Made by a program: the position numbers and the translations under genes
Source of the DNA: CAYLPU01 sp964385635
GTDB lineage: Bacteria; Chloroflexota; Anaerolineae; B4-G1
NCBI GenBank assembly: GCA_964385635.1
Contig: CAYLPU010000029.1
Coordinates: forward strand, 1-48,557
Length of the DNA: 48,557 nucleotides
Reading direction: 5' to 3'
The notes under the pieces: generated by a model
Told to the model about the DNA's origin: nothing
Databases searched by the model: none
What the model saw: only the letters and a program-made list of their open reading frames with translations
Part shown: positions 40,235-48,557 of the stretch, one piece after another
Layout: every line of letters starts with the position of its first letter
How positions within the stretch are numbered: position 1 is the first letter of the stretch

Positions 40235-42298
40235 TCAGGGTAGTTGCTCCGCCAGTTCCCCTCGCACCGTCCGCAGCAACGCCTCAGCCTTCAACTCGGC
40301 CAACGTGTAGCAAGGAGCCTCCAGATGCTCGGCCAGCGCCTGTGCCAGCCCTTGGTCGAAGGCTTCGTGCTCCATGTTGATCACCACCGAGCGGACATGG
40401 GACTGTGGGAACATCTCCGCGATGCGGTAGGACTCCTCCTGCGGCGGCAGGTTCGTCATTGAGACGTTGCCTGCGCCGTCGGTGAGCAGCACCATCAGCG
40501 GCATCAGATCGGGGTGCTGCCGCAACTCGCGGATGATGACCTCATGGGCGGCCTGTAGCCCGGCCGAGAGGGGGGTCTTGCCGCCAACGGGGATGTCGAT
40601 CAGCGCCCGCCGCGCCAGTTCGACACTATTGGTGGGTGGGAGCACGACCCGGGCGTCGTTCTTCTGAAAAACGACCAGCCCCACCCGGTCGCGCTGCTGG
40701 TAGGCATCCGTCAACAGTGACATCACGGCCCCCTTCGTCGCCTGCATGCGCTCGGCCACCGCCATAGACCAGGAGGCATCCACGACGAAGAGTACCAGGT
40801 TGGCGGCGCGCCTCACGCGCACCTTACGCTGATAGTCATCGGGGCACAATGCCAACGCCAGGCCACCCTCGCGCCGGCGCTCTTTTTGGTAGGGGGCGGC
40901 AGCGCGGAGTGTGGCGTCGAAAGCCAGGTCGCTGGGGTCGCCGGGGGAGGGGCGAGACTGGACGTAACGGCCGCTCTTGCGGTCGGTACGGGTCTGGCTG
41001 CGACGACCACCGCTGGAGCGGGTCAGCCGGTCGAGGGGCGTGTCCAGCCGGCGCGGGGAGAAGTTCTCACCTACGGCAACCTCCTCGCCGCCCTCCCACC
41101 AGCGTCCCTCCGAAGGCCACTGGGGGATGGTCTGCAGCACCGGCTGCCGCATCACCTGGGATCGTTCGGTGGGAAGTTCCTCGTCACGAGTCTCCCCAGA
41201 TGCGCCTTTTTTTTTACCGACTACTTCGGTGGCCTCGTTGCCCTCTTCCTCTCCGGTCTCGACCGGATTTTGGGTGCGGGCCTCGGCCAGTCGCTCCGAG
41301 AGGTCTCCCAGTGTGACCTCCGCCTCCTGTAGTGGATGTCGCTTCAACCGATGGGGCAACGTCAGTTCGGCAGCCAACAGGATGTCACGGTCACTCAGGC
41401 GGGTGCGCCTCTCGAAGGCGGCGTGGGCGCGGGCAGTCTTGAGCACCACCAGGTCGGCGCGGTGGCCGTCTACCCCCAACTCGCTCATCATCGTTGCGAT
41501 GGTCGCTAAATCCGACTGAGAGTATCCGACCTCAGGCAGAAGATCGCGGGCACGTGCGATCTCCTTCGAAAGTGCCTGCTCACTGGAAGCCCATTCCGCG
41601 CAGAACTCCTCGGAGTTAGTCTCGTAAGCCAGATTTCGCTCCATGATCGCCATTCGGGCAGCGGGGTCGCGGATGCCCTGGATGTCCACGCAGAGGGCGA
41701 AACGGTCGAGAAGTTGAGGACGCAGATCTCCCTCCTCCGGGTTCATCGTGCCGATGAGGATGAAGCGAGCGGGGTGGCTGAAGGAGATACCCTCCCGTTC
41801 CACGACGTTGATCCCCATCGCTGCCGCGTCGAGCAGCAAGTCCACGACGTGGTCATCTAGCAGGTTGACTTCGTCCACGTAGAGGACGCCCCGGTTGGCG
41901 GCTGCGAGCACTCCCGGCTCGAAGCGCCGCTCTCCCTTTTGGATGGCACGCTCGATGTCCAACGTGCCCACGACGCGATCCTCGGTAGCGCTGACAGGCA
42001 GGTCCACGAAGCGCGTGCGCCGGTGAGTATGGGCCAGTTTCTCTCCCATCTCGGCCCGCTCGTGGCACTCGGTGCACCAGGTCGCCGGCCGATCAGGGTC
42101 ACAGCCGAAGGCACAGTCGGCGACCACCTCGATCTCGGGTAGCAGCGCAGCCAGCGCACGGGCAGCAGTAGATTTCGCCGTGCCACGCTCGCCCCGGATG
42201 AGCACGCCGCCGATCTGGGGATGAATGGCGTTCAGCGTCAAAGCGCGCTTCATGCGCTCCTGTCCGACGATAGCGGTAAACGGGAAAATGGGTAGCAT
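40235..42298 (-). CDS. Magnesium/cobalt-chelatase-type AAA and vWA protein (ChlI-ChlD fusion)
   Basis: The 687-residue protein joins an AAA domain (1-320) to a vWA domain (about 475-687). AAA motifs: FTAIVGQERMKRALTLNAIH, Walker A GVLIRGERGTAKSTAARAL, Walker B RGVLYVDEVNLLDDHVVDLL. A cysteine-containing insertion CAFGCDPDRPATWCTECHER (about 64-83) probably binds zinc. The linker is acidic and contains an AAA-run (KKK). The vWA has a MIDAS LFVVDASWSMAVAERMQATK. Such proteins pair with a CobN/ChlH-type subunit to insert Mg or Co, but no such subunit is in this window. ATG 42298 gives MLPIFPFTAIVGQ; ATG 42307 is a possible earlier start. Confidence 0.9.
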   Translation of the reverse strand: MLPIFPFTAIVGQERMKRALTLNAIHPQIGGVLIRGERGTAKSTAARALAALLPEIEVVADCAFGCDPDRPATWCTECHERAEMGEKLAHTHRRTRFVDLPVSATEDRVVGTLDIERAIQKGERRFEPGVLAAANRGVLYVDEVNLLDDHVVDLLLDAAAMGINVVEREGISFSHPARFILIGTMNPEEGDLRPQLLDRFALCVDIQGIRDPAARMAIMERNLAYETNSEEFCAEWASSEQALSKEIARARDLLPEVGYSQSDLATIATMMSELGVDGHRADLVVLKTARAHAAFERRTRLSDRDILLAAELTLPHRLKRHPLQEAEVTLGDLSERLAEARTQNPVETGEEEGNEATEVVGKKKGASGETRDEELPTERSQVMRQPVLQTIPQWPSEGRWWEGGEEVAVGENFSPRRLDTPLDRLTRSSGGRRSQTRTDRKSGRYVQSRPSPGDPSDLAFDATLRAAAPYQKERRREGGLALALCPDDYQRKVRVRRAANLVLFVVDASWSMAVAERMQATKGAVMSLLTDAYQQRDRVGLVVFQKNDARVVLPPTNSVELARRALIDIPVGGKTPLSAGLQAAHEVIIRELRQHPDLMPLMVLLTDGAGNVSMTNLPPQEESYRIAEMFPQSHVRSVVINMEHEAFDQGLAQALAEHLEAPCYTLAELKAEALLRTVRGELAEQLP

Positions 42299-42318
42299 AA
42301 TTCTCAACCTCGCTTCCC

Positions 42319-42324
42319 ATTATA
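42319..42324 (-). promoter_or_regulatory. Possible -10 box of the chelatase-type gene
   Basis: TATAAT on the minus strand, preceded by GCGG, about 20 bases before ATG 42298. The matching -35 (TTCGTT) is poor. Confidence 0.35.
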
Positions 42325-42374
42325 CCGCAGTTACGGCGAAAACGAAACCTCCACTCAGCACGACTTTTGTCCTA

Positions 42375-42403
42375 TAGACATATCGCGTTACCTGTGGTAT
42401 CAT
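42375..42403 (+). promoter_or_regulatory. Promoter of the membrane protein gene at 42458
   Basis: TAGACA (42375-42380), 17 bases ending GTGG, TATCAT (42398-42403). Confidence 0.6.
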
Positions 42404-42457
42404 TGTGTCAATTCCCGGTGCAGAATGCTCAAATTGGCACCGCAGACCAGGTTACCG

Positions 42458-43153
42458 ATGGGTGAGTTAACTCTTGCTGTTTACGTCATCCTCGCCCTGG
42501 CATCCTTTGCCATTGCCGGGGGGCTGCTTGTGTGGGTCGCCGGTTATGTCAGGGGCAGAGGCAAAGAGGGTCATGGAGGACGTGAAAAACCGGCTGTCGC
42601 CCCGTCAGCGGGCGAGCAGGAATTGCTGCGTGTCTCGCGCGTGAAGAAGGGCAAGCTGGTTGTCTTCGTGCAAGGTCGTCGGTACCGCCATCTGCGGGAG
42701 ATCACCGACCTACAGGTGGGGCACGAGACGATCGAAGCCCTCAAGGCTGTGTTGGCGTTCGCCGAAGGCTGGCTCCCTTCGGTGCAGCAGCGGTCAACCC
42801 AACCCTCTCCTATGAAGCCCACTGTGGACCAGGAGGCTTTCCTTCAGCAGTTGCGCCAGTCTCCCCCTCCCCCCCAAAGAAAGCGGCCCGGCTTATTCGG
42901 CCGATCGCAGGCGAAAGCGCCGCGCACCATATTGGAGCCGCCGCAATTCGTGGAGGAGATTGACGACTTGGTGCAACAGCGGCTACGGGAGCGGCCAGAT
43001 CTGGCGAAGCGCCGCATCGGCTTGACCATTGGCAAGGACGGAGGCATCTGCATCCACGTGGACTTGCAGACCTTCGACGCAATAAACGACGTCCCCGATG
43101 CCGAAGTACGGGGGCTCATCCAGGACACCATCCTCGAGTGGGAGGGCGAATAA
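42458..43153 (+). CDS. Unknown N-terminally anchored cytoplasmic protein
   Basis: The 231-residue protein has one membrane span at the N-terminus (LAVYVILALASFAIAGGLLV), a short basic segment (VRGRGKEGHGGREK), and a small domain LLRVSRVKKGKLVVFVQGRR then YRHLREITDLQVGHETIEAL. A Pro-rich linker leads to a C-terminal conserved part (FVEEIDDLVQQRLRERPDLA; IGLTIGKDGGICIHVDLQTF). The family is unknown. ATG 42458 is used; ATG 42425 would add 11 residues and neither has a strong ribosome-binding site. Confidence 0.6.
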   Translation: MGELTLAVYVILALASFAIAGGLLVWVAGYVRGRGKEGHGGREKPAVAPSAGEQELLRVSRVKKGKLVVFVQGRRYRHLREITDLQVGHETIEALKAVLAFAEGWLPSVQQRSTQPSPMKPTVDQEAFLQQLRQSPPPPQRKRPGLFGRSQAKAPRTILEPPQFVEEIDDLVQQRLRERPDLAKRRIGLTIGKDGGICIHVDLQTFDAINDVPDAEVRGLIQDTILEWEGE

Positions 43154-43171
43154 CGCAGGCACTGGACACGC

Positions 43172-43202
43172 AAAAGGCCGCCACCTTCTCTGGCAGCGGC
43201 CT
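43172..43202 (-). terminator. Terminator of the FmdB gene
   Basis: On the minus strand AGGCCGC, a 14-base loop, GCGGCCT and then TTTT (43175-43172), about 20 bases after the FmdB stop codon. The convergent gene's stop is at 43153. Confidence 0.65.
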
Positions 43203-43223
43203 GACAGCTTGTGCCCGTTTTGT

Positions 43224-43463
43224 CTAATGTGACGACTTGAGGCTGCAGGTAACACACGAGGCCGAGGGTGTGCAGGAACCACACGACGCCCCCGCCCCTG
43301 CGATCACCCCCTCGCCACCAACTGCCGAGAACAGTGAGATTGTACGGCGCGTGCTCTCGCTGCCACACTTGGGGCAAGCGATAGGCGCGTCGGCGTCCGA
43401 CATCGCCCGCAGGGCATCGAAACGCGCCTCGCAATCGAAACACCTGTACTCGTATAGCGGCAT
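43224..43463 (-). CDS. FmdB-family zinc ribbon protein
   Basis: The 79-residue protein begins MPLYEYRCFDCEARFDALRA and has the FmdB zinc ribbon: CxxC in YRCFDCEARF and CxxC in IACPKCGSES. The C-terminal tail has four further Cys (GASCGSCTPSASCVTCS). FmdB-type proteins are named after a formamidase regulator, but their general role is unknown. It has its own promoter and terminator. Length is normal for the family. Confidence 0.9.
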   Translation of the reverse strand: MPLYEYRCFDCEARFDALRAMSDADAPIACPKCGSESTRRTISLFSAVGGEGVIAGAGASCGSCTPSASCVTCSLKSSH

Positions 43464-43508
43464 CGCCTCTACCTCTGATTCCGTCAGCCTCTTCAGTCTT
43501 GAAAATTC

Positions 43509-43537
43509 ATTGTACCGCCGTTTGGTTGAACGGTCAA
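43509..43537 (-). promoter_or_regulatory. Promoter of the FmdB gene
   Basis: On the minus strand TTGACC (43532-43537), 17 bases ending GCGG, TACAAT (43509-43514). Confidence 0.6.
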
Positions 43538-43599
43538 GGCCAATAGCACGCGTCCGTTATCTGATGAGCCCCAGGTCATTGTGGCGAAACTGGGTGCTT

Positions 43600-43628
43600 T
43601 TGTTCTATGGCAGAGATTGTGATATAAT
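43600..43628 (+). promoter_or_regulatory. Promoter of the partner-switching operon
   Basis: TTGTTC (43600-43605), 17 bases, TATAAT (43623-43628), about 57 bases before the STAS gene's ATG. CAAAGGAGG (43671-43679) is the ribosome-binding site. Confidence 0.65.
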
Positions 43629-43684
43629 CGTTTTGTAAGTCTCAGGCAGGCCTTGTACACCAGCGAAGACAAAGGAGGTCAATT

Positions 43685-44020
43685 ATGGAAGTCACCACTA
43701 CCCAGTTCAAGCGCTGCGATCTGGTCGAAGCAACTGGCCGCATTGATAGCCAAACCGCGCCACAATTGGCAGAGGCTTTCAACGCAATCAATGAAGCGAG
43801 ACGATTCAAAATCGTGTTCGACATGAGCGGCTTGAATTTCGTCTCCAGCGCCGGTTTGCGGGTGATGATTAACACGCAGAAGACATGCAAGCGGTTTAAT
43901 CGAGGGCAGGTGGTCCTGGCTGGCGTGCCCCAGCGAATCTACGAGGCTCTGGATCTGGCAGGCTTTGTGCCGCTTTTTAAGTTCTTCGATGACGCAGTCA
44001 AGGCGGTTGGCAGCTTTTAG
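43685..44020 (+). CDS. STAS-domain anti-sigma factor antagonist (RsbV/SpoIIAA-like)
   Basis: The 111-residue protein is one STAS domain: EVTTTQFKRCDLVEATGRID, then FKIVFDMSGLNFVSSAGLRV with the phosphorylatable Ser in the VSSAGLR motif (about 57-63). In partner switching, the dephosphorylated form binds the anti-sigma kinase and frees a sigma factor. It starts the three-gene operon with the RsbW-like kinase and the GAF-PP2C phosphatase, which complete the phosphorylation cycle. No sigma factor gene is adjacent, so the target may be encoded elsewhere. Confidence 0.92.
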   Translation: MEVTTTQFKRCDLVEATGRIDSQTAPQLAEAFNAINEARRFKIVFDMSGLNFVSSAGLRVMINTQKTCKRFNRGQVVLAGVPQRIYEALDLAGFVPLFKFFDDAVKAVGSF

Positions 44021-44068
44021 CGCCGACTACTCTTCCGACAGATTCTTCTCCAGTTGTGTCGGTGCGTT

Positions 44069-44110
44069 GGGGCCACCTCGGTTGCCTGGATAGGCTGCTG
44101 AGGTGGCCTC
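44069..44110 (+). promoter_or_regulatory. Intra-operon hairpin between the STAS and kinase genes
   Basis: GGGGCCACCTC (44069-44079) can pair with GAGGTGGCCTC (44100-44110), with one G-U pair and a 20-base loop. It lies in the 138-base space between the antagonist and kinase genes. It could be an RNA-processing or attenuation site that sets their relative amounts. Confidence 0.45.
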
Positions 44111-44158
44111 TCATCACCAGCCAAGCGATCACCGGTTTGGTTGCTTCTGACTCCGCCC

Positions 44159-44587
44159 ATGGACACCGAACAAACGCTCACCCTTCCCGGTCGGTTCAAC
44201 AGCCTGGCTGCTATCAGCGAATTCGCCACTCGTGCCGCTGAGGCTGCTGGTCTCGACCCGTGTGCCGTCTACGCGGTGCAAATGGCAGTGGACGAGGCCT
44301 GCAGCAACATCATCGAACACGCCTATGGCGGCGAAGGGCGCGGTGCCATCGAATGTACCTGTCGCATAAATGATGACGGATTGATCGTGATCATCCGCGA
44401 CCATGGCCGCCCCTTCGACCCTACCATCGTGCCCCAGCCGGACCTCCACGCCAGCCTTGAGGATCGAAAAGGGAGTGGCCTGGGGCTCTACTTTATGCGC
44501 CAACTGATGGACGAAGTGCATTTTGAGTTCGCGCTCGATTCGGGCAACGTGTTGACGATTGTGAAACGCAAGGAGGCAGCATCTTGA
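44159..44587 (+). CDS. RsbW-like anti-sigma factor serine kinase
   Basis: The 142-residue protein is a GHKL/HATPase_c kinase: the N-box VQMAVDEACSNIIEHAYGGE (about 39-58), the G1 box IVIIRDHGRPFDP, and the G2 box LEDRKGSGLGLYFMRQLMDE. In this family it phosphorylates the STAS antagonist on its Ser and sequesters the sigma factor. ATG 44159 is chosen over TTG 44141 to fit the family start. Its stop overlaps the next gene's TTG start. Confidence 0.92.
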   Translation: MDTEQTLTLPGRFNSLAAISEFATRAAEAAGLDPCAVYAVQMAVDEACSNIIEHAYGGEGRGAIECTCRINDDGLIVIIRDHGRPFDPTIVPQPDLHASLEDRKGSGLGLYFMRQLMDEVHFEFALDSGNVLTIVKRKEAAS

Positions 44588-47500
44588 GCGGCCGACCGCA
44601 GCCAGTAGACCACCCGGCGTGGCGACAACTCATCGACCTGGGCGAGCAATTGGTGGCCCAACCGACGGTCGTCGCCCAACGGGAACTCATTGTGGAGACG
44701 GCTGCCCGGCTGGCGGGGGGGCAGGCCGATCTCTGGCTGACTGAAGCACTTCACCGGCTGCCGGGCTCGGAGGAATCGCGCTTATTTCCCATTGAGCCCC
44801 CATCCGACTTAATGCGCCGCGCCCTTGACACCGTAGGGCGGGGTTTCGCACTCGCTACCCCACGTGGTGAGGGTTCGGTGACCACTAGCCCAGCCGTTGC
44901 GATACCGTTACTTGCCCACGACACAGTCCTGGGCGTGTTGGAGGTGAGGCGGCCCGATGGCCCGCCTTTCAGCGATGCAGAGATCGAACTTCTCGATGAC
45001 CTGGCCACGCAGTCGGCGGTCGCCTTGCAGTCCGCCCGCCAGGTGGCGATTGAGCGCTGGCGGGTCGAGCAACTTGCATTGATGCGCACGGTCAGCGCCC
45101 AGGTCACCAACGTCCTTGACCTGGATGAACTCGCCCGCCACGTGACGGACCTCATTCTTTACACCTTCCAGTATTACTACGTGGCCCTCTTCACCCTGGA
45201 GCCGGGCCAGGAGATTCTGCACTGCCGGGCCAGCGCTGGCCCCACCCACCTCTGGCCTGACCGGGGCGAGGCCTCTCTGGTCTTGCAGGTTAGGCTTGGA
45301 GAGGGGATCATCGGGCACGCGGCCCAGGCCGGCGTGGAAATCCTGGCCAACGACGTAAGCCGCGAACCCCGCTACCGCTATGTGGATGCATTGCCCGAGA
45401 CCCGGTCTGAGGTGGCATTGCCACTCAGGATCGAAGATCGCGTGCTGGGCGTGCTCGACGTGCAGAGTGACCAGCCGGATGGCTTCGGTGAGACTGACCT
45501 GCTTGTCTTACGCGCCCTGGCTGACAACGTCGCCATTGCTGTGGAAGGCGCTCGCCTCTACGGAGATATCCGTCGCCGCGCCGATCAACTCTCGGCCGTG
45601 GCCGAGGTCAGTCGCGCCGTCGCTTCCATCCTGGACCTGAACGTTCTGCTCGACGAGGTGGTAACGCTCATTCACGAGCAGTTTGATTATCCCTTCGTGC
45701 ACATCTTCACCATGGACTCTGCTCGCCGGCAGATCGTCTATCGAGTGGGCTTGCCCCTCCCCCCTTCCGGAGGGAAGCCGGAAGGGGGTGACATCCGTAG
45801 CCAGGCGTCGCAGGCAAGGGGCTTGGTCTGTAGCCTGGACAATCCCGAGGGCATCGTCCCCTGGGTAGCCTGCCACGGGGAGACAGTGCTTGCCAACGAC
45901 GTGAGCCGCGATCCCCGCTATCGTCCTACGGATCTACCGCCAACCAATACCCGCGCCGAACTGGCCGTGCCCCTCATCTTTGGTGGCGAGGTGCTGGGCG
46001 TGCTCGACGTGCAGAGCGATCAGCCGGATGCCTTTGGCAACGAAGACCTCTTCCTGTTTGAAGCGCTGGCCGACAGCGTGGCCATCGCCATTCGTAACGC
46101 TAACGTCTATCGCTCGGAACGGTGGCGTCTCCGAGTCGCCGAAAGTCTGCGCGAGGTGGCCGGTCTCCTCTCCGCCGACGTAGCCCTCGATCAGGTGCTC
46201 AAAGCCATCCTGATTGAGCTGGAGCGTAATCTTCCCTGCGATGTGGCCGCCATCTGGCTCTTGCACGACGAAAATCTGCGCCTGGCCGCGGTTTACGGCT
46301 ACGCGGCGGAAGAGTGTGCCAGCGATTTCTCGCCTGGCGCCGCCTCCTGGCTCCATCAGGCGCTGCACGCTGACCAGCCCACTATCCGCACACCACAGTC
46401 CCCTTTCGAACCATTGGGAGCCGCCCTGGGATTTCCGCACGACTACTCCGCCATCGCCGTGCCGCTGCGCATCGGCGACCGGCGACTGGGGTTGCTCACC
46501 CTGGCCCACCGAACCCCTGGGCGCTACGGAGCCGAGTCCAAAGCGATGACGACTGCTTTCGCCTCTTATGCCGCCGTTGCCATTGAGAACACCCGCCTTT
46601 ACCAAGAGGCCCAGGAGCAAGCCCGTATCGCGACGGTGATGCTTCGGGTGGCTTCAGCCACCCAATCACTGACCACCCTCGACCAGGTACTCGAAACCGT
46701 GGTCCGTCTCGCGCCGACGCTGGTCGGTGTGGACCGGTGCACGCTTCTCTTGTGGGATGAGCACACCGCGGCCTTTGTGCCGGCCGCTGCCTATGGACTT
46801 GGCTCGGAGGAACAGGCTATCTTCGATCAGTGGCACATTGAGGCAGGTGACGAACCTGCCTTTGATGATCTGCGCCTGAACAAGGCTCCCATCTTCATCT
46901 ACGATGTGGCGACCGACTCCAGGCTGTCAGGGACAGTTGTCTGGGCGCTTGGTTTCGAGTCGCTCCTGTTGCTGCCTCTTCTCGCCCAGGGCGAGGTGCT
47001 GGGTGCGATGCTGCTTGACTATCGAGGCGATTGGTTCGGACTTGGCGCCATGGAGACGCTCCGCGACGAACGACTGGCGATTATCCTGGGGATTGCTCTT
47101 CATGCAGCAGTCGCCGTCGAGAATGCCGGGCTGCGGGAAGCGCAACAGGAAGAAGCCTACGTGTCGGCCACGTTGCTCCAGGTGGCGCAGGCGGTGGCTA
47201 GCATGAGTGACCTGGACGATATTCTGAGTACCATCGTCCGCGTCGTGCCCATCCTGGTCGGCGTGAGACGATGTGTTATCTTTTTATGGGATGATGAGCA
47301 ATCCGTCTTCCAGCCAGCGCAGGCCTACGGGATCCCTCGCGACGCAGAAGCGACTCTTCTGACCCAGCGCTACGCACCCGGCGACTTCCCTCTTCTTGAT
47401 GACACCCGCAAGTGTGATAGCCTGGTTAGTGCTCCACTGGATGATCCCGGAGAGGGGGAAGAAGGGCACGGACGAACTATGCCCCTGCTCCCGCCCGACT

Positions 47501-48486
47501 TTGTCTCCGATTTCATACCGGTTTCTACAGATGCTCCGCAGAGGGGACACCGCTCGCTGCTGGCCGTCCCCCTCTCGGTGAAGGGGGACGTGCTCGGTGT
47601 GATGGTGTTGGAAGAAGCCGGCGCGTCGCGCCGCTCCCGCCAGAAAATAAAAACGAAGCGGCTGGAGATCATCACCGGGGTCACGCATCAGGCGGCTCTG
47701 GCCGTGCAAAATGACCGGCTTCAGCAGGAGATGGCTGAGCGCGAGCGTCTAGAGCGCGAATTGCAGCTCGCCCGTGAGATTCAGGAAACCTTCATCCCCA
47801 GCCAATTGCCCCATCTGCCTGGCTGGGAACTGGCTGCCATCTGGCGAGCAGCGCGCCAGATGTCGGGCGATTTCTACGACCTTCTGGAATTGCCCGGCGG
47901 GCGATTGGGGCTGATCATCGCCGATGTGGCCGACAAGGGGATGCCGGCTGCCCTCTTTATGACGCTCACGCGCACTCTGGTGCGGGCGGCGGCACTGGAA
48001 GAGATGTCCCCAGCCGCTGCTCTGGCTCGCGTCAACGATCTGCTGGTACCCGACGCCCAGCACGGCATGTTTGTCACGGCTTTTTACGCAGTTCTGTCGT
48101 TGGATACGGGTGAGTTGGCCTACGCTAATGCTGGACATAACCTGCCCCTGCTGTTACGATCTCACACGCGGGAACTGGAACGGCTTCGCAAAGGAGGAAT
48201 GGCGCTTGGCGTACTGGAGGGGGTTCGACTGGAGGAGTATGTCGTCTCCCTGGAACCGGGTGACTTTGTGATTTTCTACACCGACGGTATCACCGAGGCC
48301 TTTTCTCCAGAGGACGACATCTACGGCGAAGAGCGTCTGTGGGCGACCATTCAGGCTGCTGATCAGGCTACTGACGGCAACTCGGCCCAGGCAATGCTGG
48401 ATGCCATTGACGACTCGGTGGCCGCCTTCGCCGATGACACCCCTCCCTCCGACGACCGGACTCTCGTCGTTCTTCGCCGGGAATAG
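44584..48486 (+). CDS. Six-GAF RsbU-type PP2C phosphatase
   Basis: The 1300-residue protein starts at TTG 44584, overlapping the kinase stop (TTGA), with AGGAGG seven bases upstream. I count six tandem GAF-type domains (about 20-160, 165-305, 325-500, 515-680, 690-860 and 870-1050), joined by coiled-coil-like helices, then a SpoIIE/PP2C domain (about 1065-1300) with LAREIQETFIPSQLP, GDFYDL, IADVADKGMPAALFMTLT, YANAGHNLPLLL and DFVIFYTDGITEA. The metal-binding Asp residues are present. GAF domains bind small ligands or redox/light signals, and their number suggests several inputs. A palindromic repeat insert lies in GAF3. The phosphatase should reactivate the STAS antagonist. Confidence 0.93.
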   Translation: MSGRPQPVDHPAWRQLIDLGEQLVAQPTVVAQRELIVETAARLAGGQADLWLTEALHRLPGSEESRLFPIEPPSDLMRRALDTVGRGFALATPRGEGSVTTSPAVAIPLLAHDTVLGVLEVRRPDGPPFSDAEIELLDDLATQSAVALQSARQVAIERWRVEQLALMRTVSAQVTNVLDLDELARHVTDLILYTFQYYYVALFTLEPGQEILHCRASAGPTHLWPDRGEASLVLQVRLGEGIIGHAAQAGVEILANDVSREPRYRYVDALPETRSEVALPLRIEDRVLGVLDVQSDQPDGFGETDLLVLRALADNVAIAVEGARLYGDIRRRADQLSAVAEVSRAVASILDLNVLLDEVVTLIHEQFDYPFVHIFTMDSARRQIVYRVGLPLPPSGGKPEGGDIRSQASQARGLVCSLDNPEGIVPWVACHGETVLANDVSRDPRYRPTDLPPTNTRAELAVPLIFGGEVLGVLDVQSDQPDAFGNEDLFLFEALADSVAIAIRNANVYRSERWRLRVAESLREVAGLLSADVALDQVLKAILIELERNLPCDVAAIWLLHDENLRLAAVYGYAAEECASDFSPGAASWLHQALHADQPTIRTPQSPFEPLGAALGFPHDYSAIAVPLRIGDRRLGLLTLAHRTPGRYGAESKAMTTAFASYAAVAIENTRLYQEAQEQARIATVMLRVASATQSLTTLDQVLETVVRLAPTLVGVDRCTLLLWDEHTAAFVPAAAYGLGSEEQAIFDQWHIEAGDEPAFDDLRLNKAPIFIYDVATDSRLSGTVVWALGFESLLLLPLLAQGEVLGAMLLDYRGDWFGLGAMETLRDERLAIILGIALHAAVAVENAGLREAQQEEAYVSATLLQVAQAVASMSDLDDILSTIVRVVPILVGVRRCVIFLWDDEQSVFQPAQAYGIPRDAEATLLTQRYAPGDFPLLDDTRKCDSLVSAPLDDPGEGEEGHGRTMPLLPPDFVSDFIPVSTDAPQRGHRSLLAVPLSVKGDVLGVMVLEEAGASRRSRQKIKTKRLEIITGVTHQAALAVQNDRLQQEMAERERLERELQLAREIQETFIPSQLPHLPGWELAAIWRAARQMSGDFYDLLELPGGRLGLIIADVADKGMPAALFMTLTRTLVRAAALEEMSPAAALARVNDLLVPDAQHGMFVTAFYAVLSLDTGELAYANAGHNLPLLLRSHTRELERLRKGGMALGVLEGVRLEEYVVSLEPGDFVIFYTDGITEAFSPEDDIYGEERLWATIQAADQATDGNSAQAMLDAIDDSVAAFADDTPPSDDRTLVVLRRE
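45752..45790 (+). repeat. Perfect palindrome inserted in frame in GAF3
   Basis: CCCCCTTCCGG (45760-45770), a seven-base loop, CCGGAAGGGGG (45778-45788). It is an 11-base perfect inverted repeat encoding LPPSGGKPEGG at residues about 392-402, in a loop of the third GAF domain. It is absent from the equivalent place in the other five domains. Confidence 0.8.
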
Positions 48487-48557
48487 GAGCCTATCCGAAT
48501 AGGCTCTAGCAGTCTGTCGGAGAGACAGCTTCCCTCCGAACCCGGTTTGCGGTACAA
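48487..48557. other. Window end after the phosphatase gene, two small hairpins
   Basis: GAGCCTAT (48487-48494), loop CCGA, ATAGGCTC (48499-48506) is a perfect hairpin without a T-run. CTGTC...GACAG follows. The bases CCTATCCGAA also follow the RRM gene at 40053-40065, so the first hairpin may be a dispersed repeat. No gene is seen before the window ends. Confidence 0.4.

Overview
The window is a high-GC bacterial chromosome segment, most likely from an uncultured member of the Chloroflexota (Anaerolineae-like). The evidence is indirect: an NBR1-type Ig lipoprotein, secreted proteins ending in a FLPLVMRN-type tail, two L,D-transpeptidases (one with a Tat signal), a nucleoside kinase fused to a ThrRS-like domain, and very large multi-GAF phosphatases. 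No rRNA, tRNA or CRISPR array was recognised. A run of exactly 100 N (28220-28319) is a scaffold gap inside a tandem repeat, so this is a draft assembly.

Layout. 1-4.5 kb: surface lipoprotein, a methyltransferase, a strongly structured palindromic element, a frameshifted surface protein with leader ORFs, and a small secreted protein. 4.5-7.6 kb: the remains of a zinc alcohol dehydrogenase, then the molybdopterin genes moaB-moeA, then a GNAT fragment. 7.6-9.3 kb: an AbiEii-like nucleotidyltransferase, a small conserved protein and a pRiA4b ORF-3-like gene broken by an in-frame TGA. 9.6-20.6 kb: nine minus-strand genes with gaps of 35 bases or less or overlaps, apparently one transcription unit from a promoter near 20.6 kb. 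In transcription order they are AlbA_2/Schlafen-PLD fusion, AAA ATPase, HerA-like ATPase, 417-residue unknown protein, antitoxin, PIN toxin, N6-adenine DNA methylase, second AAA ATPase, and a Cys-rich HARE-HTH protein. This looks like a multigene anti-phage system that I cannot match to BREX, DISARM or another named system. A remnant of a DUF1156 methylase gene lies just upstream. 21-28 kb: L,D-transpeptidase, RNase H-like exonuclease, second L,D-transpeptidase, CapA-like lipoprotein, glycosyltransferase. 28-43 kb: cold-shock protein with a 13-residue tandem repeat tail, nucleoside kinase, VIT/vWA protein, radA, DUF4332 protein, ftsK, glycosyltransferase, second cold-shock protein plus RRM protein, Mg-chelatase-type AAA/vWA protein, FmdB zinc ribbon. 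43.6-48.5 kb: a partner-switching module (STAS antagonist, RsbW-like kinase, six-GAF RsbU-like phosphatase).

A theme across the window is short, usually palindromic repeats inserted in frame inside conserved genes. At least seven unrelated genes carry one. The clearest is a 24-base insert that splits the LR-PGG motif of the methyltransferase at 1692-2501. This resembles, in kind, the in-frame palindromic elements of Rickettsia. The promoters found also share a preference: most have a 17-base spacer whose last two bases before the -10 box are GG.
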